Origin: Mycolicibacterium peregrinum
GTDB taxonomy: Bacteria > Actinomycetota > Actinomycetes > Mycobacteriales > Mycobacteriaceae
DNA length: 64,000 nt
Direction: 5' to 3'
NCBI RefSeq assembly: GCF_001665785.1
Contig: NZ_LZSO01000029.1
Location: 124,001-188,000 of the forward strand
Of the stretch, positions 51,002 through 59,985 are shown one piece after another (the stretch's first letter is position 1; every line of letters starts with the position of its first letter). The notes under the pieces were generated by a model. The model saw only the letters and a list, made by a program, of their open reading frames with translations, was not told the DNA's origin and did no database searches. Made by a program: the position numbers and the translations under genes.

Positions 51002-52435
51002 TCAGCGCGGGGCAGCCGTCGGTGCAGGCGGCGGTGCGCCACCGGCCGGGAGCGGCACCTGCGGCACTCCTGGGGTACCGACCGCGCCGGCCAGCCAGGG
51101 CAGCGTGGTGCTCAACACTTGTTCGGCGAACGGCCAGTCGTGCTTGCCCGGCAGCGCCGTGATCGCGCAGGTGATGCCGTGGCTGCGCCCCAGGTCGCAC
51201 AGGGAGTGCGCCGCCTCGGTCTGATCGCCGGGGTTGCCCCCGGCGTCCTGCCCACCGAGGCCGATCGCATCGGGATTGGCCGGATGCGCCCCGTGTTTGA
51301 CCGGGGCGTCGGAGGAGATCACGAACCAGCCGGACACGCCCTGGTATCTGCCGTGTTTGTCGATCGCGGTGGCCGGGTCGAAGGTGGCCCAGGCGGCGGA
51401 GTCCCCGCCGTACAGGCGCGCGATGGTCTGCTCCCTGGTCCCCGTATTCGGGCCGGTGTCTCCGGCGATGTCGACGAACGAACTGAACAGCTCGGGATGC
51501 ATCACGGTCAGATCCACCGCGCAGGTTCCGCCCATCGACCAGCCGACCACACCCCAGCCGGTGTCGCGCACGCCGAAGGTACTGGTCAGATACGGCGGTA
51601 CATCCTTGGTGAGATGGTCGGCGACATTCCCGCGCGGACCGTTGACGCATTCGGTGTCGTTGTTGAAGGAGCCGCCGACGTCGACGAAGACGAACACCGG
51701 GGTGTTGCCGCCGTGCTCGGCGGCGAAAGCGTCGATGGTGGCGATCGCGTTGCCGCTGCGCGCCCAATCGGCCGGGGTGTTGAACTCGCCGGCGATCATC
51801 ATCACCACGGGAAGCGCGGGCGCCGATGGCGCAAACCAGGCCGGCGGTAGGTACACGAGTTCGTCGCGGTGCTTGAAGCCGGACTCATCGGCGGGAATCG
51901 TGACGGACACCAACTCGCCATGGGACGGAATCTCGCCTCGCTGACGCTGGTCGAGAGCGGTGGCGAGGTCGGTCTCATCTGGTAACGGGCCGGCCGTCAA
52001 TTCGTTCCACAGGGCGGTGACCGTGGGAAAGTAGCCGACCCAGAGGTTGACCGCGACACCCACACTGAGCAGGCACAAGGGAACCGCGGCCACCGAGGCG
52101 GTCCGCCGGCGCCAGCGACTACCGCGCCAGCCCAGGGCCAGCACGGCCACCACCAACCCGGTCAGCCCGATCCAGATCCACAACGCCGCCGGTGCGGGAT
52201 CACCCGCGAGCCCCTGCGAATGGACGAACCAGCGGGCCCACGTCGTCAGGCCGAGGCCCACCGCGATCGCACACGGCAGCCAGATCAGGCGCCAGCGCCG
52301 GGTGCGCCAGCCGATCGCCGCGATCAGCGCCACGCCCGCCAGCGCCCACAATGTCGGGGGCAGCCAACCGTGCAGCAGCGACACTCCTCGGTATGCCGGG
52401 GGTACCTGATCCGCTGCCGTCAACATCGTTGTCAC
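51002..52435 (-). CDS. Membrane-anchored esterase, alpha/beta-hydrolase
   Basis: A 477-residue protein. The N-terminal 140 residues hold four membrane helices (about 24-42, 50-68, 83-102, 116-136). The rest is a putative-esterase (PF00756-like) domain with the nucleophile Ser300 (GWSMGG) and His432 (LPGKHDWPFAEQ). The domain faces outward, as in the Ag85 fold. A Pro-rich tail ends the protein. It sits between ercc3 and the XPB-associated gene, 44 bp from the latter. Confidence 0.85.
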   Translation of the reverse strand: MTTMLTAADQVPPAYRGVSLLHGWLPPTLWALAGVALIAAIGWRTRRWRLIWLPCAIAVGLGLTTWARWFVHSQGLAGDPAPAALWIWIGLTGLVVAVLALGWRGSRWRRRTASVAAVPLCLLSVGVAVNLWVGYFPTVTALWNELTAGPLPDETDLATALDQRQRGEIPSHGELVSVTIPADESGFKHRDELVYLPPAWFAPSAPALPVVMMIAGEFNTPADWARSGNAIATIDAFAAEHGGNTPVFVFVDVGGSFNNDTECVNGPRGNVADHLTKDVPPYLTSTFGVRDTGWGVVGWSMGGTCAVDLTVMHPELFSSFVDIAGDTGPNTGTREQTIARLYGGDSAAWATFDPATAIDKHGRYQGVSGWFVISSDAPVKHGAHPANPDAIGLGGQDAGGNPGDQTEAAHSLCDLGRSHGITCAITALPGKHDWPFAEQVLSTTLPWLAGAVGTPGVPQVPLPAGGAPPPAPTAAPR

Positions 52436-52479
52436 ATCGCCATATTGGTGAACCGCTCTGTGAGCGCGCTGTGTCGTGG

Positions 52480-54738
52480 TTAGTCGGAGTCGGCCGACAC
52501 CACCGACGTGACCCGGTGGATGGCGAACTCGCGGACCCGCCCGGCGGCCGGATCGAACGCGGTCAACTGGCCGCCGCGCACATTGACGGGGGACACCACC
52601 CGCTGCGTGGCCACCCCGGCCGGGTCGACGTAGCCGATCACCACGGAGGTCTGATTGATCGCGGCCTCCTGCAACTGGGTGATGGCCATCGCCGGATCGA
52701 GGCGCACGCTGGCGAACGGACCGGCGGCCACCTTGCGCAGCACCGCGACGATCGCACCCAGGGTCTGGGCGGTCGGCGGAGTGGACGGCCGGTAGACGCG
52801 GCGCCGAGACGGTGCGACGACGCGTGCGCCGCGGGCCCTGATGTCGACGACGGTGCCGGTGGAATCCTCGGCAGCCGGGGCGAATCCGGCCTCACGCAAC
52901 ACTGTCAGTACGTCGGCGATGGGTGCCTGGGACACCGCCACGGTCGGCGCCAGCAGTCGCAGCTCGAGGCGGTCGGCACCGGGTGAGGCCACCGCCTGAG
53001 CCAGCAGGGCCGGATCCTCACATCGCAGGAACGACGTGGCCATGCCGACCCGCAGCTGGCCGTGCCGGCGGGCGACGTCGTCGATCAGATATGTCAACCC
53101 TTGCGGTACCGGAGTTTTCGAGTGCTTCTCGAACAGGGTGTGCAGCTCGCTGGCGGTCCGCCCGGCATCGAGGGCGCGCCGGATCGACGCTTCGCTGATC
53201 CGGTAGACCATCGCCGCGCCCGCCGATTCGACGGTGGCCACCTCAGCCAGGTGCTCGGCCAGATCCCGCTCCAGCGGACCGGGCACGATCACCGTCAGGT
53301 CGGCCTGCAGCAGGAAGTGGTCGAGCGGTTTGGGCAGTGCCTTGGCCATCGCGGCCAGCACGTCCTCGTCGGGATCGCCGGCGAGCAGACCGCGGGCCGG
53401 GGTGCTGATCGCGCCGCGGCCCACCATGCCCAGCGCGTGCGCCTCGGCGAGCAACCCGCTGACGGTGCCCGGTTGCAGGCGCACCGCCCAGCGTGGCCGC
53501 CGCCAGACCATCGCCCTGGCAGCCTCCGCACCGTCGACCCCGGTGCCCGGAGCCAGCTCGGCCAACACACTCAGCAGCAGCCTGCGGTCCAGGGGAGCTG
53601 CCGTCGAATACAGCGAATCCGACAGTGCGGCAAAGGGTTTGTTGTCCGGACCGCGGCTACCGATCAGAGCAGGTCGGGCCGGCAGGTCCAGCCAGGTCGA
53701 GGCCAACAGGTGCCAGCGGGTGGCGGTGGTGGACTCGACGAACCGGTCGGCGGCCACCGTCGGCGCCCAATACGGCCCGGTCCCGTCACCCGGGTCCGGT
53801 TCGGGCATCCCGGCCGCGATCAGCCCCGCCCCGGCGGCCAGTTCCAGCAGCAGTCCCAACCGGGGTTCCTCGACGCCGGTGGTCTTGGCCAACCGTTTCA
53901 CGTCACGAACCCCGAGGCCGCCGTTGCGCAACTCGGGAACCGGTGTGCTGCCGAGAGTTTCGATGATCAGATCGATCTCGCGCAGCAGGTCGATCGCCGC
54001 TCCGGCGGCCGCTGCGTCCACATCGGCAGGTGTCGTCGACGACGTCTGAAGCACCGGAGTGGTCAACTCGACCGGGCCGGGAGCCTCGCCCCGCATCACC
54101 TGGCCCACCAACCGCGGCAGGATCACGGTGTCGTCGTCGATCCGGCGCAGCAGCCCGGCTTCCAGTAGCCGCGGCACCGGCCGGTCCGGCGGGGTGTCCG
54201 GCGCCGCGTCGCGGGTGCGGCCCACCGGCGAACCCTCCAGCAACCGCGCCAGCAGATCGTTCTGTGCGTCGTCGAGCCCGTCGAGCAGGGCGGCGATCTC
54301 CTCGGCACTGTGCGCGGTGACCTCGGCGGTGGCCTGACCGACATACCAGGGCAGGCCGGTGGCCACCTCGGGCGCCACCCGGACCTCGGCCTCGCCCCAC
54401 ACCAGGGCCCGCTCGCGCAGATCGTCCAGCGCGTCGCCCAGATCGTTCGCGCCGACCCGGTCGCCCAACAGCTCGCCCAGCTGAGACACCGGCACGGCGT
54501 GGGCGTCGGCGTGCAGGACCAGCAGCGCATCCAGGACGGCCAACCGCCGAAAGTCCAGGGAATCGGTGGCAGCCTTGACCGACTGACGTGACGTCGCACG
54601 CGCGGCGAGCGCGGCGATGGTTCCCGGTGGCGGCTGGCTCAGGTCGGGCCGCAGCTCCAGCAGGCGGATCAGGGCCTTGTCATCGCGGTCAGACAGCCAG
54701 GCACCCAACGGGAATCCGGGAGTCTTTGCGGCGGTCAT
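52480..54738 (-). CDS. XPB-associated helicase-like protein (Rv0862c-like)
   Basis: A 752-residue cytosolic protein corresponding to Rv0862c, an XPB/Ssl2 N-terminal-like and helicase-C3-like protein without ATPase motifs. Conserved parts are DDLRERALVWGE, DHFLLQADLTVIVPGPLERDLAEHLAEVATVES, KTPVPQGLTYLIDDVARRHG and a WYL-like tail (QEAAINQTSVVIGYVDPAG). It is likely an accessory of the XPB helicase. ATG 54738 is used; upstream extension lacks coding character. Confidence 0.88.
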   Translation of the reverse strand: MTAAKTPGFPLGAWLSDRDDKALIRLLELRPDLSQPPPGTIAALAARATSRQSVKAATDSLDFRRLAVLDALLVLHADAHAVPVSQLGELLGDRVGANDLGDALDDLRERALVWGEAEVRVAPEVATGLPWYVGQATAEVTAHSAEEIAALLDGLDDAQNDLLARLLEGSPVGRTRDAAPDTPPDRPVPRLLEAGLLRRIDDDTVILPRLVGQVMRGEAPGPVELTTPVLQTSSTTPADVDAAAAGAAIDLLREIDLIIETLGSTPVPELRNGGLGVRDVKRLAKTTGVEEPRLGLLLELAAGAGLIAAGMPEPDPGDGTGPYWAPTVAADRFVESTTATRWHLLASTWLDLPARPALIGSRGPDNKPFAALSDSLYSTAAPLDRRLLLSVLAELAPGTGVDGAEAARAMVWRRPRWAVRLQPGTVSGLLAEAHALGMVGRGAISTPARGLLAGDPDEDVLAAMAKALPKPLDHFLLQADLTVIVPGPLERDLAEHLAEVATVESAGAAMVYRISEASIRRALDAGRTASELHTLFEKHSKTPVPQGLTYLIDDVARRHGQLRVGMATSFLRCEDPALLAQAVASPGADRLELRLLAPTVAVSQAPIADVLTVLREAGFAPAAEDSTGTVVDIRARGARVVAPSRRRVYRPSTPPTAQTLGAIVAVLRKVAAGPFASVRLDPAMAITQLQEAAINQTSVVIGYVDPAGVATQRVVSPVNVRGGQLTAFDPAAGRVREFAIHRVTSVVSADSD

Positions 54739-54847
54739 ATCCTGACCAGCGTAAAGCAGCCCGGGAGATCCCTCTCCTGGCTCTCCCCCGCAAGCGGGAG
54801 GGACCCCCAGCCCGCCGGTCTCGCCTCCGGTGAAGGAGCCTGCCACA

Positions 54848-55045
54848 ATGTGGAGCGTGGCTGACAACAAGAAGAACCATTACGTCGACAACGGCTGGCC
54901 CGTGCTCTCCGACGGCGATGATCACGCCGTGAGTGAGCTCGCCACCGACCGCACCGGCGCGCTGTCCCCGTTCGGCGACGTCACCTTTCCGTTGCCGGCC
55001 GAGGAACTGCCCTTCATCCAGTCGGCCACCGTCGTCAACAGGTAG
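54848..55045 (+). CDS. Small conserved protein (Rv0863-like)
   Basis: A 65-residue protein: ADNKKNHYVDNGWPVLSDGDDHAVSELATDRTGALSPFGDVTFPLPAEELPF. AAGGAG lies 10 bases before ATG 54848. It precedes moaC by two bases, so it is the first gene of the moaC-mog-moaE operon. It corresponds to Rv0863 in position. Function unknown. Confidence 0.8.
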   Translation: MWSVADNKKNHYVDNGWPVLSDGDDHAVSELATDRTGALSPFGDVTFPLPAEELPFIQSATVVNR

Positions 55046-55047
55046 TA

Positions 55048-55524
55048 GTGGGACTGTCGCACCTCGACGAGTCCGGCGCGGCGCACATGGTCGACGTCAC
55101 GGCCAAGGACGTCACCTTGCGCATCGCGGTGGCCGTGGGCACGTTGCACACGCGGCCGGACGTGGTGGCTCTCATCGCCTCGGGCGGCCTGCCAAAGGGT
55201 GACGCCCTGGCCACCGCTCGCGTGGCCGGGATCCTGGCCGCCAAGCGGACTCCCGAGTTGATCCCGCTGTGCCACCAGCTTGCGCTGACCGGCGTCGACG
55301 TGGACTTCGACGCCCGCGACGCCGAGGTGACCGTTACCGCCACCGTGCGCAGCACCGACCGCACCGGCGTCGAGATGGAAGCCCTGACCGCGGTGAGCGT
55401 GGCCGCGCTGACGCTGTACGACATGATCAAGGCCGTCGACCCCGCCGCGCGCATCGACGACATCAAGGTGTTGCGCAAAGAAGGCGGTAAAACGGGATTG
55501 TGGGAAAGAACTACTCAGCAGTGA
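55048..55524 (+). CDS. moaC: Cyclic pyranopterin monophosphate synthase
   Basis: A 158-residue MoaC, which converts 3',8-cH2GTP from MoaA to cyclic pyranopterin monophosphate. Signature residues are HMVDVTAKDVTLR, TPELIPLCHQLALTGVDVDF, TGVEMEALTAVSVAALTLYDMIKA and the C-terminal KEGGKTG. It starts at GTG 55048 two bases after the small gene and overlaps mog by four bases (GTGA). Confidence 0.95.
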   Translation: MGLSHLDESGAAHMVDVTAKDVTLRIAVAVGTLHTRPDVVALIASGGLPKGDALATARVAGILAAKRTPELIPLCHQLALTGVDVDFDARDAEVTVTATVRSTDRTGVEMEALTAVSVAALTLYDMIKAVDPAARIDDIKVLRKEGGKTGLWERTTQQ

Positions 55525-56003
55525 CGCGTTCGGCGCGGGTCATCATCGCCTCCACCCGTGCCGCAGCAGGGGTGTACGACGACCGGACCGGCCCCCTCAT
55601 CGTCGGCTGGCTCTCCGATCGCGGTTATGACGTCACCGAGCAGATGGTGGTCGCCGACGGGCACGCGGTCGGCGATGCCCTGCGCGCCGCGCTGGCCGAG
55701 CGCGTCGACCTGATCATCACCTCCGGTGGCACCGGCATCTCACCTACCGATGCGACGCCGGAATCCACGATGGCTGTACTCGACTATCAAATCCCCGGCC
55801 TGGCCGACGCCATCCGTCGCGCCGGCGTGCACAAGGTGCCCACCGCGGTGTTGTCCCGCGGGGTCTGCGGCGTCGCCGGGCGCACTCTGGTCATCAACCT
55901 GCCCGGGTCGCCGGGTGGGGTCAAGGACGGGCTTGGGGTGCTGGCCGGCGTGCTGGAGCACGCACTGGACCAGCTGGGCGGAAAGGACCATCTGACGAGA
56001 TGA
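55521..56003 (+). CDS. mog: Molybdopterin adenylyltransferase-like Mog/MoaB
   Basis: A 160-residue MogA/MoaB-type protein, which adenylates molybdopterin. Motifs are VIIASTRAAAGVYDDRTG, LIITSGGTGISPTDATPESTM, and LPGSPGGVKDGL. GTG 55521 gives a GTGA overlap with moaC and the same length as the M. tuberculosis protein. An ATG at 55500 would force a larger overlap. It overlaps moaE by four bases. Confidence 0.93.
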   Translation: MTRSARVIIASTRAAAGVYDDRTGPLIVGWLSDRGYDVTEQMVVADGHAVGDALRAALAERVDLIITSGGTGISPTDATPESTMAVLDYQIPGLADAIRRAGVHKVPTAVLSRGVCGVAGRTLVINLPGSPGGVKDGLGVLAGVLEHALDQLGGKDHLTR

Positions 56004-56428
56004 GCGCAACCGTCGTACGTGTCGACCTGACCGAGACGCCGATCTCGTTGACCGAATACGAGGCGCTGGTGGCCCATGAGGCGGCCGGAGCCGTGGTCGG
56101 CTTCTCCGGGGTGGTGCGTGATCACGACGGTGGCCGTGCGGTCATCCGGCTCGACTACTCCGCGCACCCCAACGCACTTCAGACCTTGGCGGAAGTTGCC
56201 GCCGAAGTCGCCGCACAGTCCACCGGGGTACGGGCGATCGCGGTCAGCCACCGCATCGGCACCCTGCAAATAGGAGACGCCGCCCTGGTGGCCGCCGTGG
56301 CAGCGGACCATCGCAGGGCGGCGTTCGAAACCTGTGCCCGTCTCGTCGATACCGTCAAAGAGCGGCTTCCGGTGTGGAAGCACCAGTACTTCTCCGACGG
56401 CACCGACGAATGGGTCGGTTCGGCCTGA
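56000..56428 (+). CDS. moaE: Molybdopterin synthase catalytic subunit
   Basis: A 142-residue MoaE (MoaE2-like), the large subunit that inserts sulfur from MoaD into precursor Z. Features are VVGFSGVVRDHDGGRAV, YSAHPNALQTLAEV, IAVSHRIGTLQIGDAALVAAVAADHRRAAFETCARLVDTVKERLPVWKHQYF. ATGA overlap with mog. Its partner MoaD is encoded across rpfA on the other strand. Confidence 0.93.
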   Translation: MSATVVRVDLTETPISLTEYEALVAHEAAGAVVGFSGVVRDHDGGRAVIRLDYSAHPNALQTLAEVAAEVAAQSTGVRAIAVSHRIGTLQIGDAALVAAVAADHRRAAFETCARLVDTVKERLPVWKHQYFSDGTDEWVGSA

Positions 56429-56431
56429 AAC

Positions 56432-57202
56432 TCAGCCGTTGATGACGATGTTGCCGTCGATGCCCTGCTTCTCGATGGCCTGCTGGATCTGATCGAAGTA
56501 GCTGACCGGCTGTACCGCAGGGGCGGGAGCAGGCGCTTCTTCAGGAGCCGGAGCCGGTGCCTCAGGTGCGGGCACCTGCAACGCGGCGTCGGCGATCGGA
56601 GCGGCCTCAGGGGCAGGGGCAAGCGCAGCGTCCATCGGAGCGGCTTCGGGTGCCGGAGCCGGGGCCTCAGGGGCCGGCGGCAGCGCCTCGGGGCCGGCCG
56701 GAAGCGGGGCGTCCATTGGGGCTGCCTCGGGTGCCGGGGCGGGAGCCTCGGGCGGAGGCGGCAGTTCGCCGTTGACCGCAGGTGCATCCAGTGGGGCAGC
56801 GGGAGCGGGTTCGTTGACCACGTTGCGTGGGGTGGCGCTGGAGAGGCCGCGTCCACAGACCGGCCAAGCGCCCTTGCCCTGGCCGGCCAGCACGCGCTCG
56901 GCCACGGCGATCTGCTGTTCCTTGGTGGCCATGTAGGCGTTGGGTGCGTACTCGCCGCCGCCGTGGGATGCCCACGTGCTGGGGGAGAACTGCAGGCCGC
57001 CGTGGTAGCCGTTGCCGGTGTTGATCGCCCAGTTACCACCGGACTCACAACGTGCCACGGTGTCCCACTCGCCGTCGGTCGCCGCCATCGCCTGGCTGGC
57101 CATCGCGAGGCTGCCGCCTGCGATCGCAGCGCCGGTCACGGCGATCTTCGCGACGTTCTTGGCTGATGAAGACGTGGTGGGCTTGCGATGCCGTCCACTC
57201 AT
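56432..57202 (-). CDS. rpfA: Resuscitation-promoting factor A
   Basis: A 256-residue secreted lytic transglycosylase-like protein that cleaves peptidoglycan and wakes dormant cells. The signal peptide (1-40) ends in QAMA. The Rpf domain (43-120) has Cys52, catalytic Glu53 (ARCESGGNW) and Cys116 (WPVCGRG). The remainder is a Pro/Ala/Glu-rich repeat tail (131-240) with PAPEAAPMDA units and a short end domain. ATG 57202 follows a long leader holding a c-di-AMP riboswitch, and a CRP-type site lies further up. This matches Rv0867c. Confidence 0.95.
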   Translation of the reverse strand: MSGRHRKPTTSSSAKNVAKIAVTGAAIAGGSLAMASQAMAATDGEWDTVARCESGGNWAINTGNGYHGGLQFSPSTWASHGGGEYAPNAYMATKEQQIAVAERVLAGQGKGAWPVCGRGLSSATPRNVVNEPAPAAPLDAPAVNGELPPPPEAPAPAPEAAPMDAPLPAGPEALPPAPEAPAPAPEAAPMDAALAPAPEAAPIADAALQVPAPEAPAPAPEEAPAPAPAVQPVSYFDQIQQAIEKQGIDGNIVING

Positions 57203-57221
57203 AAGCGTGAAGGTCCTCTCG

Positions 57222-57418
57222 TATGCGCCCACGAGGTCAGCTGTCGGGTTCGGGTGGGAGAGGTCACCCGGCCGTCGTCGTCGAAACTCTGACGGCTTCA
57301 CCCCAAGGGGCCGCAAGCGGCTCCTGGTCCTGAAGTAAATCGGTGGACCGGTTGGGTCCCCCGCCTCCATCCTTGTTGTTCGTCGTTAACCCCCGCCCGA
57401 TGGATGGAGCTCGGCGCT
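57222..57418 (-). ncRNA. c-di-AMP riboswitch (ydaO/yuaA type) of rpfA
   Basis: Reading the minus strand, conserved ydaO-type elements appear in order: GCCGAGCTCC at the start, GGAGGCGGGGGACCC, GGGGTGAAGCCG, GGCCGGGTGACC, and the closing CCCGAACCCG followed by CAGCTGACCTCGTGGGCG. They occupy the rpfA leader, 20 to 215 bases before the ATG. This aptamer class binds c-di-AMP and lowers expression of cell-wall hydrolases in actinobacteria. Exact ends are approximate. Confidence 0.85.
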
Positions 57419-57627
57419 TCGGTATGAGGGTGGGCCAACTGATTAGGGTCCGTTGACTTGGGAATGAACGGTAACTGCTGCCCGCTATCTCGTCACCTTT
57501 AGCGGCCTCGGGCGTTTTCGATCCGAGCAAACTCTAAAAGTTGTTTAAAGGTGCAGGTTGTTTCTGCGTTGTCGCAGGTGGGTGAGGCGCTCCACCCGGC
57601 CGTAGCCAGCTCGTGACCATTTCGTTA

Positions 57628-57643
57628 TGTGATGCAAATCACG
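57628..57643. promoter_or_regulatory. CRP-type binding site upstream of rpfA
   Basis: TGTGATGCAAATCACG matches the CRP consensus TGTGA-N6-TCACA with one difference. It lies next to the moaD stop and about 425 bp before the rpfA ATG, ahead of the riboswitch. M. tuberculosis CRP (Rv3676) is known to regulate rpfA, which supports the call. Confidence 0.7.
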
Positions 57644-57907
57644 TTAGCCGCCGGCGAAGGGGGGTAACACATCGACCGTCTGCTGCGTTGATATCGGCTT
57701 GCTCATATCGCGGACGGCCACCCCGTCCGCCAGGTATGAGCAGCGCTTTAGCACGCGCCCGAGCTCCGCGTCGCGACCGCTGAGATGCTCGACGAGCGTC
57801 GCGATCGTGCTGCCCTCGGCCAAACCTAACGTTTCCGTATCAACTCCCGCCGCCGCGGCGGCAGCAGCGAAATAGCGGACCGTCACGGCCACGGTGTGCC
57901 CTGTCAT
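57644..57907 (-). CDS. moaD: Molybdopterin synthase sulfur carrier subunit
   Basis: An 87-residue ubiquitin-fold MoaD (MoaD2-like) ending in the functional Gly-Gly (PPFAGG), which carries the thiocarboxylate sulfur to MoaE. VTVRYFAAAAAAAGVDTE and DGVAVRDMSKPIS-DVLPPF are typical. It immediately follows moaA on the minus strand with no gap, so the two form one operon. The stop lies next to the CRP site of rpfA. Confidence 0.93.
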   Translation of the reverse strand: MTGHTVAVTVRYFAAAAAAAGVDTETLGLAEGSTIATLVEHLSGRDAELGRVLKRCSYLADGVAVRDMSKPISTQQTVDVLPPFAGG

Positions 57908-58981
57908 CTAGCCGCCGATCGCGCTCATCGGCCGGGCCGGCTGCACGAAATCAGGGTTGTTGATGCCGTGCCCGGCGGGCTTGCCCCACATTGCCGTCCG
58001 CCAGGCCGCCTCGATGTCGGCGTCGTCGGCGCCACCGCGCAGCAGGGCGCGCAGATCGCTCTCCTCGGTGGAGAACAGGCAGCTGCGGATCTGGCCGTCG
58101 GCGGTCAGCCTGGTGCGGTCACAGGCCGAACAGAAGGCGTGCGACACCGAGGCGATCACCCCGACGGTGCCCGCGGGGTGCCCGGCGCCGGCGGCGACCT
58201 GCCACAGCTCGGCGGGCGCCGAGCCGCGCGGCCTCGGATCGGTCCGCAGGTCGAAGTGCTTCTGGAGGGTGGCCAGGATGGTGTCGGCGTCGATCACCGT
58301 GCCGCGCTGCCAGGTGTGGCCGGCGTCCAGGGGCATCTGTTCGATGATCCGTAGTTGGTATCCGTGGTCCAGGCAGTAGCCCAACAGGGTCACGGCGTCG
58401 TCGAGGCCCGACACCGGATCCAGCACGGCGTTGACCTTCACCGGCGCCAACCCGGCCGCCTTGGCCGCCGCCAGTCCGTCCAGCACGTCGGCCAGCCGGT
58501 CCCGACGGGTGATGCGGGCGAAGTGGGCGGCGTCGACGCTGTCCAGGGAGACGTTGATCCGGTCCAGTCCGGCCTGCCGCAGACCGGCCGCGCGCCGGGC
58601 CAGCCCGATGCCGTTGGTGGTCAGCGTGATCTCCGGGCGGGGTCGCAGTGCTGCCGCGGCAGCCACCACATCCTCCAGATGGCGGGTGACCAATGGTTCG
58701 CCGCCGGTGAACCGCACGCTGGTGATGCCCAGGCGGGTGACGGCGATGCGCAACAGCCGGCTCAGCTCGGCAGTGCTCAGGAGAGCCTCGCCGGGCAGCC
58801 AGTCCAGGCCCTCGGCGGGCATGCAGTACGTACAGCGCAGATTGCACTTGTCGGTCAGTGAGACCCGAAGATCGGTGGCCACCCGACCGTAGGTGTCGAC
58901 CAGCGGCCCCGTTGTGGGGGCCGGGTCGAGAGGCGGGGCGGACCTGTTCACCGAGGGCAGCCCGAGCGAGGTCAGGGTCAT
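57908..58981 (-). CDS. moaA: GTP 3',8-cyclase, radical SAM
   Basis: A 357-residue MoaA, which starts molybdenum cofactor synthesis from GTP. The radical SAM cluster ligands are Cys46, Cys50 and Cys53 (DKCNLRCTYCMP). The second cluster is near the C-terminus (FCSACDRTRLTADGQIRSCLF). The chain ends in the typical Gly-Gly (SAIGG). ATG 58981 gives an ATGA overlap with the upstream YccF-like gene. A longer upstream frame is only antisense. Confidence 0.95.
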   Translation of the reverse strand: MTLTSLGLPSVNRSAPPLDPAPTTGPLVDTYGRVATDLRVSLTDKCNLRCTYCMPAEGLDWLPGEALLSTAELSRLLRIAVTRLGITSVRFTGGEPLVTRHLEDVVAAAAALRPRPEITLTTNGIGLARRAAGLRQAGLDRINVSLDSVDAAHFARITRRDRLADVLDGLAAAKAAGLAPVKVNAVLDPVSGLDDAVTLLGYCLDHGYQLRIIEQMPLDAGHTWQRGTVIDADTILATLQKHFDLRTDPRPRGSAPAELWQVAAGAGHPAGTVGVIASVSHAFCSACDRTRLTADGQIRSCLFSTEESDLRALLRGGADDADIEAAWRTAMWGKPAGHGINNPDFVQPARPMSAIGG

Positions 58982-59370
58982 ACCGCGGCCTTGAGCGAGT
59001 CGACGGGGACGATCTCCTTGCCCAGCGGCACCAGCGAGACCGGGATCAGCTTGAGATCGGCCAGTGCCAACGGGATACCGATGATCGTCACCGCCATGGC
59101 CACCGCGCTCACCAGATGCCCCAGCGCCAGCCACCAGCCGAACAGGACGATCCAGATGATGTTGCCGACCAGGGCGCCGGGTCGGGTTCCCGGCTTGTCC
59201 ACGATGGTGCGGCCGAACGGCCACAGGGCATATGAGGCGATGCGCAGCGAGGCGAACCCGAACGGGATGGTGATGATCAGGACGAAACAGATCAGCGCGG
59301 CCAATAGATATCCCAGCGCCAACCACAGGCCGCCGAAGATCAACCAGATGATGTTCAGGATCACTCGCAT
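58978..59370 (-). CDS. YccF domain membrane protein (Rv0870c-like)
   Basis: A 130-residue protein made of two repeated membrane units: ILNIIWLIFGGLWLALGYLLAALICFVLIITIPFGFASLRIA and LVGNIIWIVLFGWWLALGHLVSAVAMAVTIIGIPLALADLKL. This is the YccF domain, of unknown function. It overlaps moaA by ATGA and is the first gene of the moaA-moaD transcript. It is divergent from the cold-shock gene. Confidence 0.9.
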   Translation of the reverse strand: MRVILNIIWLIFGGLWLALGYLLAALICFVLIITIPFGFASLRIASYALWPFGRTIVDKPGTRPGALVGNIIWIVLFGWWLALGHLVSAVAMAVTIIGIPLALADLKLIPVSLVPLGKEIVPVDSLKAAV

Positions 59371-59533
59371 TACCGGCGCATCTCTCTCCCAGAGGTGGTT
59401 CCAAGCCTACCGAGTAATAGGGGTGAAGCACCCAGTCAGGTCCGAGTAGGATCGCTCCATCGCGTCCCGGCGCTGACGGGGCGCGAGCTTTATGTGTGTA
59501 GGTAGTTCTGACAAGACGAGCGGGTGAGTAGCA

Positions 59534-59944
59534 GTGCCGACCGGCAAGGTGAAGTGGTACGACGCCGAAAAGGGCTTCGGCTTTGTGTCCCAGGAGGACG
59601 GCGAGGACGTCTATGTGCGTTCCTCGGCATTGCCCGCGGGTGTCGAGGGCCTCAAGGCCGGTCAACGTGTCGAGTTCGGAGTGGCTGCGGGCCGTCGTGG
59701 CCCGCAGGCGTTGAGCCTCAAGCTCATCGACCCGCCGCCGAGCCTGGCCCGGTCGCGGCGCGAGGCCGAGCGGCCCGAGCACAAGCACACGCCCGATGAG
59801 CTGCACGGCATGGTTTCGGACATGATCACGCTGCTCGAGGACATCGTGCAGCCCGAGCTGCGCAAGGGTCGCTACCCTGACCGCAAGGTCGCGCGGCGGG
59901 TGTCCGAGGTGGTCAAGGCCGTCGCGCAGGAGCTCGACGCGTAG
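59534..59944 (+). CDS. cspB: Cold-shock domain protein with C-terminal extension
   Basis: A 136-residue protein corresponding to Rv0871. Residues 1-66 form the cold-shock domain (GKVKWYDAEKGFGFVSQEDGEDVYVRSSAL), with RNP1 GFGFV intact and RNP2 changed to VYVRSS. Residues 70-136 form a charged helical extension (DELHGMVSDMITLLEDIVQPELRKGRYPDRKVARRVSEVV). It binds RNA or single-stranded DNA. The start is GTG 59534. Confidence 0.92.
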   Translation: MPTGKVKWYDAEKGFGFVSQEDGEDVYVRSSALPAGVEGLKAGQRVEFGVAAGRRGPQALSLKLIDPPPSLARSRREAERPEHKHTPDELHGMVSDMITLLEDIVQPELRKGRYPDRKVARRVSEVVKAVAQELDA

Positions 59945-59985
59945 TACACGTGTGCCGGGGCTGGTTCCCGGCGCAAGATGTAGTC

